DNA from: CAZBQG01 sp964493945
Lineage (GTDB): Bacteria > Pseudomonadota > Alphaproteobacteria > Rhodospirillales > UBA2165
DNA length: 5,561 nt
Reading direction: 5' to 3'
NCBI GenBank assembly: GCA_964493945.1
Contig: CAZBQG010000268.1
Span: 1 to 5,561 of the forward strand
The stretch's first letter is position 1. Each line of letters opens with the position of its first letter. A program made the position numbers and the translations under genes. The notes beneath the pieces are model-generated. The model did not search any database, was not told the DNA's origin, and saw only the letters and a program-made list of their open reading frames with translations. Positions 1-4,914 of this stretch are shown here, piece after piece.

Positions 1-1
1 G

Positions 2-769
2 ACCCTGGACAAAGATCAGGCCCGGGAAGTGTATGAATATTTCCTGGCACGCCCCTGCTACAACAACCATGTTCCCGTAATCAGTGACGGCGTTGGCAGA
101 TCGGTCGATGACAGTAAAAATCATGGGCTTCATGCCTCTTACCTTTTGCCCGATATTCTTCGGGCTCCCTATCTTTTGGAAACCGCCAACGATCAGAAAA
201 TTATCGACGTGGCGACCGGCTATTTGGGCTGCTTTCCGACGCTTTATTCGATCAACGCCTATTGGTCGTTTCCAGACCAGCCGATCAACGAGGCCACGGT
301 TCATTCCTTCCACCGCGATCTTGATGATTTCAAGTTTTGCTCATTTTTCATTTATCTGACCGACTGCCTGGAAAACGACGGCGCCCATCAATATATCCGC
401 CATACCCACCGGCCCGATCTGATGCAGGGGATTTTGCCGGAAATCGATCCTGATAATAACATCGATCTGGATAATTTTTTTTCCGCCATCATCAAGCAAG
501 GCGATGAGGCCTATGAACATTATTTCAAGGACCTTCTCGATTTTGTACCGGGCCGGGCGGGTGATGGATTTTTCAGCGATCCCTTCGGGGTTCACCGTGC
601 CTGCCCAAACATTACAAAATCGCGCCTGGTGATCTGGATTCGGTTCGGTCTTTACAGAAACCAGGCGACCAAACGCATGGGACAAAAACCGATAAAATGG
701 AAAGATGTGGAAGGCCGTGTAGAAGATACGCCCCTATCGCGCTATCTGCATCGGTTTATCATTGAATAA
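2..769 (+). CDS. Phytanoyl-CoA dioxygenase-like Fe(II)/2-oxoglutarate oxygenase (5' partial)
   Basis: The frame is open at the left edge, so the N-terminus is missing; the GTG at 29 is an internal Val codon, not a convincing start. Visible metal and cosubstrate residues of the double-stranded beta-helix fold are an HxD pair in SFHRDLDDFKF (His codon 311-313, Asp codon 317-319), a distal His in GVHRACPN (593-595) and an Arg ten residues later (623-625), the usual position of the 2-oxoglutarate-binding Arg in PhyH-type enzymes. Members use Fe(II), O2 and 2-oxoglutarate to hydroxylate small molecules; the substrate cannot be read from sequence. Three 60-base rows of this gene counted by hand are 47-48% G+C, clearly below the downstream genes, which hints at separate origin. 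It ends in TAA 30 bp before the next gene on the same strand and is probably co-transcribed with it. Family assignment is good; function is open. Confidence 0.8.
   Translation, partial: TLDKDQAREVYEYFLARPCYNNHVPVISDGVGRSVDDSKNHGLHASYLLPDILRAPYLLETANDQKIIDVATGYLGCFPTLYSINAYWSFPDQPINEATVHSFHRDLDDFKFCSFFIYLTDCLENDGAHQYIRHTHRPDLMQGILPEIDPDNNIDLDNFFSAIIKQGDEAYEHYFKDLLDFVPGRAGDGFFSDPFGVHRACPNITKSRLVIWIRFGLYRNQATKRMGQKPIKWKDVEGRVEDTPLSRYLHRFIIE
443..478 (+). repeat. Imperfect 18-bp tandem duplication inside the oxygenase gene
   Basis: Two adjacent 18-base units, 443-460 and 461-478, both begin ATCGATC and share ATAAT; 13 of 18 positions match. They encode IDPDNN and IDLDNF, an acidic Asp/Asn-rich stretch between the HxD motif and the distal His, in a region that is normally a variable loop. 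The repeat runs directly into a T8 homopolymer (475-482). It may be an old in-frame slippage duplication, or chance in an AT-rich patch. Confidence 0.35.
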
Positions 770-785
770 GAGATCATTTCCAAAA

Positions 786-792
786 GGGAGGA
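786..792 (+). promoter_or_regulatory. Strong ribosome-binding site for the ATG at 800
   Basis: GGGAGGA lies with GGAGG at 787-791, 8 nt before the ATG at 800-802. It is one of the best Shine-Dalgarno matches in the window. It decides the start of the decarboxylase gene: ribosomes should enter at 800, upstream of the in-frame amber codon, and not at the ATG at 893, which has no comparable purine-rich sequence at proper distance. Confidence 0.75.
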
Positions 793-799
793 ACATAAA

Positions 800-892
800 A
801 TGGATGGGAAAATAGCACTGGAAGAACATTGGGCCATCCAGGAAACCCTGGCGGGCAACCGGGGCATGGACAGGCCCAACCAGTCGGACTAG
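800..892 (+). CDS. N-terminal segment of the decarboxylase, ended by in-frame TAG (30 aa)
   Basis: Translation from the ATG at 800 gives MDGKIALEEHWAIQETL followed by a variable loop and stops at TAG 890-892 after 30 residues. The opening matches the N-terminus of gamma-resorcylate decarboxylase-type amidohydrolases, where Glu8 and His10 of the first beta-strand (here the LEEH motif, E8 and H10) bind the active-site metal. The frame is the same as that of the 297-codon section starting at 893, so this is the natural first exon-like part of that gene and not an independent small gene. By alignment from memory, the TAG sits where relatives have Tyr in a D-Y-W sequence, one base away from TAC or TAT. 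Possible readings are nonsense mutation, read error, stop suppression, or a separately made peptide that pairs with the downstream polypeptide. Confidence 0.7.
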   Translation: MDGKIALEEHWAIQETLAGNRGMDRPNQSD

Positions 893-1786
893 ATGTTAAG
901 CGTGCGCCGCCGCATGCTCGACGTTCAGGATGAACGCCTCGCCGACATGGACCGCTATGGTGTGGAACTGGCCATCCTTTCGCTCAACGCGCCGGCCATC
1001 CAAGTGATATTGGAGGTGGACCAGGCGGTGGAAGTATCGCGCAAAGCCAATGACCTGATGGCCGAGGAAGTGGCCAAGCGGCCCGACCGCTTTGCAGGTT
1101 TCGCGGCCCTGCCCACGCAGGACCCTGACGAAGCCATCATTGAGTTGGAGCGTTGCGTCAAGGATCTGGGTTTTGTCGGTGCCCTGGTCAATGGGTTCAG
1201 CCAAAAAGAGGCGGAGGATTCGGCGGTCTATTACGACATCCCCGAATACCGCCCCTTCTGGGCCGCCGTCGAGAAACTGGGTGTTCCCTTCTATCTTCAT
1301 CCCCGTTTGCAGATACAGACCCGGGCATTATTTTATGAAGGCCATCCCTGGCTCCACGCGCCGGCCTGGGATTTCGCGACCCAAACCAGTGTGCATACCC
1401 TGCGCCTGATCTGTTCCGGCCTGTTCGATGAATTTCCCAACCTGCAACTGGTCCTGGGACATTTGGGGGAGCGCATTCCCTTTGATCTGTGGCGCGTCGA
1501 TAATTTGATGAAAAAAATACCCAACCAGTTCCTCGCCAAGCATCCGGTCGGGCATTATTTCAGGAACAATGTACATCTGACTACCAGTGGCCAGTTCCAC
1601 GATTCCGCTTTCCATTGCTGCATCGCCGAGGACGGCGTCGAGCGGCTCATGTTTTCCATCGATTACCCCTTCGAGGAAATGGAGGACGGCGCGGTCTGGT
1701 TCGACAACACCGAATTGTCCGATGCCGACAGGCTGAAAATAGGCCGCCAGAACGCCATCGATCTGTTCGGGCTGGATTTGACCTGA
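893..1786 (+). CDS. Amidohydrolase, gamma-resorcylate decarboxylase-like (main part, downstream of in-frame TAG)
   Basis: This metal-dependent TIM-barrel enzyme of the ACMSD/amidohydrolase-2 family most closely resembles gamma-resorcylate (2,6-dihydroxybenzoate) decarboxylase, which non-oxidatively converts a hydroxybenzoate to a phenol plus CO2. Diagnostic stretches counted from the ATG at 893 are MLDVQDERLADMD (8-20), LSLNAPAIQ (29-37), FVGALVNGFSQ (94-104), VPFYLHPR with metal ligand His136, LGHLGE with His190, and FSIDYPFEE with metal ligand Asp257. The remaining ligands, the E-x-H pair, are encoded upstream at 800-892, in the same frame but behind a TAG. With read-through the protein is 328 residues, close to the roughly 327 of the characterised enzyme. 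Translated alone, this 297-residue piece lacks the first strand and two ligands and would probably be inactive. It can start by re-initiation because TAG and ATG abut. Related substrates (2,3-dihydroxybenzoate, salicylate, 5-carboxyvanillate) are equally possible. The TGA overlaps the next gene's ATG. Confidence 0.82.
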   Translation: MLSVRRRMLDVQDERLADMDRYGVELAILSLNAPAIQVILEVDQAVEVSRKANDLMAEEVAKRPDRFAGFAALPTQDPDEAIIELERCVKDLGFVGALVNGFSQKEAEDSAVYYDIPEYRPFWAAVEKLGVPFYLHPRLQIQTRALFYEGHPWLHAPAWDFATQTSVHTLRLICSGLFDEFPNLQLVLGHLGERIPFDLWRVDNLMKKIPNQFLAKHPVGHYFRNNVHLTTSGQFHDSAFHCCIAEDGVERLMFSIDYPFEEMEDGAVWFDNTELSDADRLKIGRQNAIDLFGLDLT

Positions 1787-2604
1787 TGGAAAAAAGCTTC
1801 GCCGAATATGAGCGCGACGGCTGGGATGCCAACGCGCCGGCCTACGACGCCGTCGTGCTGCCCGGCACGGAACAGGGTTTTGTTCCTTTGCTGGGCGCGC
1901 TGGGTGATTTGCAAGGGGCCGACCTCATCGAAGTCTGTTCGGGTACGGGAAATCTGGCCGGGCGCGCCGTGGCCAGGGGAGCGAGGGTAACCGGCATCGA
2001 TGCGGCATCCGGCATGGTGAACATCGCCGCCGCTGCCTGCCCACAAGGCAGTTTCCAGGAAGGCGATGGCCAGGCACTGCCGTTTGATGACGCAAGTTTC
2101 GATGGCGTGGCCTGCAGTTTCGGCCTGCTCCATATGTCCCAGCCGGATAAGGCCATCGGCGAAGCCGCCCGCGTGCTCCGCCCCGGCGGGCGTTACGCCT
2201 TCACGGTCTGGGCCGAGCCGGGCAAGGGCAATGAATTTTTCGGCGCCATGCTGGGCACCTTTGAGGAACTGGCCAACATGGATCTGGATCTGCCCGTGGC
2301 CCCACCCATGTTCGCCCTGGCCGATCCCGCCTACCGCGATCCTCTGCTTGAAGGGGCTGGCTTTAGCGGAATCGATGTGCGCCAAATACCCATTGAGTGG
2401 CCCCTGGAGAGTACTACCACCTTGACCGAGTTCATCCAAGAAGGCGGCGTCAGGACCAAGATGGTCATGGAAGGCCAGACCGAGGAAACCAAACAAGCCA
2501 TCCATCAGGCCCTGATCGGTCATGCGGAACGCTATTTGCAGGCCGGAAAGACGACCATACCCTCGCCGGCCGTCCTAGTCTCGGCAACCAAAGGAGATGG
2601 CTAA
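1786..2604 (+). CDS. Class I SAM-dependent methyltransferase (Methyltransf_11 type)
   Basis: The predicted 272-residue cytoplasmic enzyme transfers a methyl group from S-adenosylmethionine; the acceptor is unknown. The Rossmann-fold motifs appear in order: motif I DLIEVCSGTGN (46-56, with CSGTG replacing the common GCGTG), the acidic ribose-binding end of strand 2 in VTGID (Asp72), GDGQALPFDD (93-102), SFDGVACSFGLLHM (104-117), and RVLRPGGRYAFTVW (129-142). The C-terminal third is helical and probably covers the substrate. The start is chosen at the ATG overlapping the previous stop (TGATG, one-base overlap); the frame is open further upstream to 1615, but only as a shadow of the decarboxylase gene. 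No good Shine-Dalgarno precedes the ATG, so translational coupling to the decarboxylase is likely. UbiE/COQ5-like and small-molecule O-methyltransferases share this fold, so only the family is certain. Confidence 0.88.
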   Translation: MEKSFAEYERDGWDANAPAYDAVVLPGTEQGFVPLLGALGDLQGADLIEVCSGTGNLAGRAVARGARVTGIDAASGMVNIAAAACPQGSFQEGDGQALPFDDASFDGVACSFGLLHMSQPDKAIGEAARVLRPGGRYAFTVWAEPGKGNEFFGAMLGTFEELANMDLDLPVAPPMFALADPAYRDPLLEGAGFSGIDVRQIPIEWPLESTTTLTEFIQEGGVRTKMVMEGQTEETKQAIHQALIGHAERYLQAGKTTIPSPAVLVSATKGDG

Positions 2605-2610
2605 GACCGT

Positions 2611-3747
2611 TCAGGCATCGGGCCAGATTTCGCTGGCGAGCTCGCTGATCATGATCAATTTGCCCCATTGCTCGTCTTCGCTTAGCAAATTGCCGCCCGT
2701 ATGGCTGGCGAAGCCGCATTGGGGGCTGAGGCAGATCTGATCAAGCGGTATATATTTGGATGCCTCATCGATGCGCCGCTTGATCGCGTCCCGGTCTTCC
2801 AATTCGCCAAATTTAGACGTCACCACGCCCAGAACGATCTTCAGCCCCTTGGGAACGAAGCGCAGAGGCTTGAAATCACCGGCCCGCTCCGAATCATATT
2901 CCAGGAAAAAGCCATCCACCTTTACCTCGTTGAACATGACTTCGGCGACCGGTTCATAGCCGCCCTCGGCATGGCCCCGGCTTAGGGAATTGCCCCGGCA
3001 AAGATGGACCGTGATGGCCATGTCGTTCGGGCGGTCCTTGATGGCATTATTGATCAGCCTGGCATACAGATAAGGCAACTGATCCGGATCCTCGCCCAGC
3101 CCCCGCACCCTTTCGCGCATGCGCGTATCGCATAAATAAGCCAGGTTGGTATCGTCCATCTGCATGTAGCGGGCGCCGGCGCTGGCCATATCCATGATCT
3201 CAGCCCGCCAGACGGCGGAAACATCATCGAAAAATTCCTCCATATCCGGATAGATGCTCTCATCCACCCCGCCCCGGCCGCCCCGGAAATGAAGCATGCT
3301 GGGAGACGGGACGCAGACTTTGGGAGTTTGTTTGGTCACACTTTTGAGAAATTCAAATGACTTCCGCTGAATGCCGGTTTCGGGCCAGCCCAGTTTTGCC
3401 GTGGTGCGGGGTGCGGGCGGCTGCCAATCGCGCACCACGCCGCCCTTGGGGGTATCCAGCTCCGGGTTGCGGGCCGTGGGGGAGGTCAGACTGCCGCCCA
3501 TTTCCACGCCGTTAATGGCATTGAGGAAATCACCCGACCAGGAGGTGCGTCGGTAATCCCCATCGGTGATGGATTTGAGCCCGGCCTCTTCCTGTTTGGC
3601 AATGGCGTGGCGGATCAGCCGGTCTTCTATTTCGCGCAAATCATCAGGTGCGATGTCACCCGCCTTTTGCTTTTCGCGGGCATCCATCAATTCCTTGGGC
3701 CTAAGCAGGCTGCCCACCTGATCGGCGCGAAAGGGTCCCTTGGTCAT
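2611..3747 (-). CDS. MetE-like cobalamin-independent methionine synthase family protein (catalytic domain only)
   Basis: The 378-residue protein corresponds to the C-terminal catalytic TIM barrel of MetE, without the N-terminal half of the about 750-residue enzyme. It opens with FRADQVGSLLRP (6-17), the typical start of short members. The zinc-binding set is present: His248 and Cys250 in VHLCRGN, Glu283 in FFLEYDS, and Cys344 in SPQCGF. MQMDDTNLAYL (195-205) holds the acidic residue expected to bind the amino-acid substrate. Family members transfer methyl groups to a thiol, but many short paralogs, often in catabolic clusters, are not tested methionine synthases and may handle other thiols or methyl donors. 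The ATG at 3745-3747 is preceded on this strand by AGGAGA (3753-3758) at good spacing. It is a single-gene unit, convergent with the methyltransferase (6 bp between stops) and divergent from the secreted-protein gene. Confidence 0.85.
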   Translation of the reverse strand: MTKGPFRADQVGSLLRPKELMDAREKQKAGDIAPDDLREIEDRLIRHAIAKQEEAGLKSITDGDYRRTSWSGDFLNAINGVEMGGSLTSPTARNPELDTPKGGVVRDWQPPAPRTTAKLGWPETGIQRKSFEFLKSVTKQTPKVCVPSPSMLHFRGGRGGVDESIYPDMEEFFDDVSAVWRAEIMDMASAGARYMQMDDTNLAYLCDTRMRERVRGLGEDPDQLPYLYARLINNAIKDRPNDMAITVHLCRGNSLSRGHAEGGYEPVAEVMFNEVKVDGFFLEYDSERAGDFKPLRFVPKGLKIVLGVVTSKFGELEDRDAIKRRIDEASKYIPLDQICLSPQCGFASHTGGNLLSEDEQWGKLIMISELASEIWPDA

Positions 3748-3815
3748 AGGCTTCTCCTAAATTGCTTATTGAGAATGATTTGGCTAGGTTTACCAATAAT
3801 TTCAAGAGGCAGGAT
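3748..3815. promoter_or_regulatory. Divergent intergenic spacer with start signals for both neighbours
   Basis: These 68 bp separate the starts of the minus-strand MetE-like gene and the plus-strand secreted-protein gene. They are AT-rich compared with the flanking genes, as expected for a promoter region. The minus-strand Shine-Dalgarno is AGGAGA (3753-3758). On the plus strand TTGAGA (3769-3774) and AATAAT (3795-3800) resemble -35 and -10 boxes, but the 20-bp spacer is too long for a confident sigma-70 call. A short TTGG (3780-3783) / CCAA (3793-3796) dyad could be an operator half-site pair, but is too short to be significant. Both promoters must lie here or inside the opposite gene's 5' end. 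Confidence 0.45.
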
Positions 3816-4151
3816 ATGAAACATAACCCCTTCAGGCGCGCCTTGGTCATCGCCGTATTCCTCGCAGCCTCACTTGCCAGCCAGGGGGCCCGGGCCGACG
3901 CCATCGACGGTCAGTGGTGCTCCAAGGACGCCAAACGGCTCAGCATAGACGGGCCCGAGATCATCACGCCCGGCGGCAAGCGCATGCAGGGCATCTATGA
4001 GCGCCACGCCTTTTCGTACGTCGTGCCGCCCGGCGAGCCCCAAGCCGGCAAGCAGGTCAATATGGGCCTGATCGATGACGATACGGCTGAAGTGCAAACC
4101 GGTGGCGGCGCCTCGGTCATCTGGAACCGCTGCGGCCCGCCGATCAGTTAA
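3816..4151 (+). CDS. Small secreted protein of unknown function (111 aa)
   Basis: I do not recognise a named family. The start is set at the ATG at 3816, preceded by AGAGG (3805-3809), because it yields a textbook Sec signal peptide: basic n-region KHNPFRR (2-8), hydrophobic core ALVIAVFLAASLA (9-21) and an A-R-A cleavage site (25-27). The frame could begin earlier at a TTG (3762), but that would bury the signal peptide. The mature part is about 84 residues, soluble and probably periplasmic or released. It begins DAIDGQWC and ends with WNRCGPPIS; the only two cysteines in the mature part (35 and 106) sit near its two ends, each close to a Trp, and may form a disulfide that closes a small beta-rich domain. 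It resembles short uncharacterised exported proteins common in alphaproteobacteria (from general recollection). It is convergent with the nitroreductase gene, 5 bp between stops. Confidence 0.78.
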   Translation: MKHNPFRRALVIAVFLAASLASQGARADAIDGQWCSKDAKRLSIDGPEIITPGGKRMQGIYERHAFSYVVPPGEPQAGKQVNMGLIDDDTAEVQTGGGASVIWNRCGPPIS

Positions 4152-4160
4152 GCAACTTAA
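4148..4160. repeat. Short palindrome holding both convergent stop codons
   Basis: TTAAG (4148-4152) and CTTAA (4156-4160) are perfect inverted arms around a 3-nt centre. The plus-strand TAA (4149-4151) and the minus-strand TAA (4157-4159) are mirror images in it. The stem is AT-rich and only 5 bp, with no U-tract beyond a few T residues, so it is unlikely to act as a strong terminator. Confidence 0.3.
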
Positions 4161-4885
4161 ATCACACCCTTGAGTCCGGGTCTGAGCTTATTCTTGATAT
4201 GGTCATGGACCTGCTCATCCGTCTTCATCAGGCTCTCGTCGAACTTATCCCAATGGATGATGTCGTCCACCTCCTTGACGAAGCGCGATGACGGTTTCTT
4301 GTCCACATGGCCAATGCAAACCGTCTCATAGGCGCGCAAGGGTTCGGGGAATCCCAGCAGGTCGCGCAGCATGATCTCCATCTCCGGCGAGCCCGTGTCG
4401 CTTAGATATTTTGACCCAAGCCCCATGGAAGCGGCCAGATAATGCAGTGTCACCGTCATGCATGACAGGCTGGAAATCAGGTGCTGGTCTCCTTTGTCCA
4501 CCTTGGTGCGAAGCGGGTAGGCATCGCTCACCCTGGGATCGCCGACGATCACGATCAACAGGCCGGCATCGACAAAATCGGCTTTCAGCGCCGGGGCATC
4601 GCGCCCGAAAAAGCGCCATTCGGGATCGCGGGTCATTTCCAGGCGGTTCTTCTGGCGCAATTGTTCCAGATAGATGTCAGCGATTTTCTGCTTAGTGTCG
4701 GAATCGCGCACCATGATCAGATCCCAAGGCTGGGCATTGCCGGCAGACGGCACGAAGCGGACCGCATCGGCCAGGCGGCGCACGGTTTCATCATCAATGG
4801 GCTCGGGCAGATATTTGCGGATCGAACGCCGGTCCTGCAGGATGCCCGCCAGGGTCTGGAAATTTTCCGTGTTTGTATCGCTCAT
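4157..4885 (-). CDS. Nitroreductase family FMN-dependent oxidoreductase
   Basis: The 242-residue flavoprotein reduces nitro groups, quinones or related acceptors with NAD(P)H; the true substrate is unknown. Family hallmarks are RRSIRKY (19-25), whose arginines and serine contact FMN phosphate, PSAGNAQPW (46-54) lining the flavin, the MGLGS helix start (154-158), and a closing ETVCIGHVDKKP (187-198) typical of the strand near the C-terminus. A tail of about 40 residues (FVKEVDDIIHWDKF and beyond) follows; in this family such tails wrap around the partner subunit of the dimer. The start ATG (4883-4885) has a near-perfect AGGAGG (4894-4899) 8 nt upstream. It lies 29 bp downstream of the GST gene on the same strand and is probably in one transcript. 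A BluB- or dehalogenase-like role cannot be excluded from motifs alone. Confidence 0.87.
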   Translation of the reverse strand: MSDTNTENFQTLAGILQDRRSIRKYLPEPIDDETVRRLADAVRFVPSAGNAQPWDLIMVRDSDTKQKIADIYLEQLRQKNRLEMTRDPEWRFFGRDAPALKADFVDAGLLIVIVGDPRVSDAYPLRTKVDKGDQHLISSLSCMTVTLHYLAASMGLGSKYLSDTGSPEMEIMLRDLLGFPEPLRAYETVCIGHVDKKPSSRFVKEVDDIIHWDKFDESLMKTDEQVHDHIKNKLRPGLKGVI

Positions 4886-4893
4886 GATGGAAG

Positions 4894-4899
4894 CCTCCT
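4894..4899 (-). promoter_or_regulatory. Ribosome-binding site of the nitroreductase gene
   Basis: On the minus strand this reads AGGAGG, a consensus Shine-Dalgarno, with 8 nt to the ATG at 4883-4885. It fixes the start codon and sits in the 29-bp gap after the GST stop, which suggests independent, efficient translation within a shared mRNA. Confidence 0.75.
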
Positions 4900-4914
4900 A
4901 GGGATTTTGGTGTT

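Noticed and set aside
890..892. Pyrrolysine at the TAG codon
   Set aside because: Pyrrolysine decoding is limited to methylamine-using archaea and a few bacteria with pyl genes. This enzyme family has Tyr, not a catalytic Pyl, near this position, and nothing in the window points to pyl genes.
1615..1785. Upstream extension of the methyltransferase frame to an ATG at 1615
   Set aside because: The extra 57 residues are arginine-rich and correspond to an out-of-frame reading of the decarboxylase C-terminus; the ATG at 1786 fits the family start and overlaps the stop in the usual coupled way.
1663..2523. Long open frame of 286 codons on the minus strand opposite the decarboxylase end and the methyltransferase
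   Set aside because: It mirrors a strongly supported plus-strand gene in GC-rich DNA, shows no recognisable motif, and spans the junction of two genuine genes; it is an antisense shadow.
3400..3439. Nine-bp perfect inverted repeat (CGTGGTGCG / CGCACCACG) with a 22-nt loop
   Set aside because: It lies inside the MetE-like coding sequence, has no T-tract, and one such match is about what chance allows in a GC-rich window of this size.
3762..3815. Upstream TTG start for the secreted-protein gene
   Set aside because: It would add 18 residues ahead of a complete signal peptide and has no good ribosome-binding site; the ATG at 3816 explains the sequence better.
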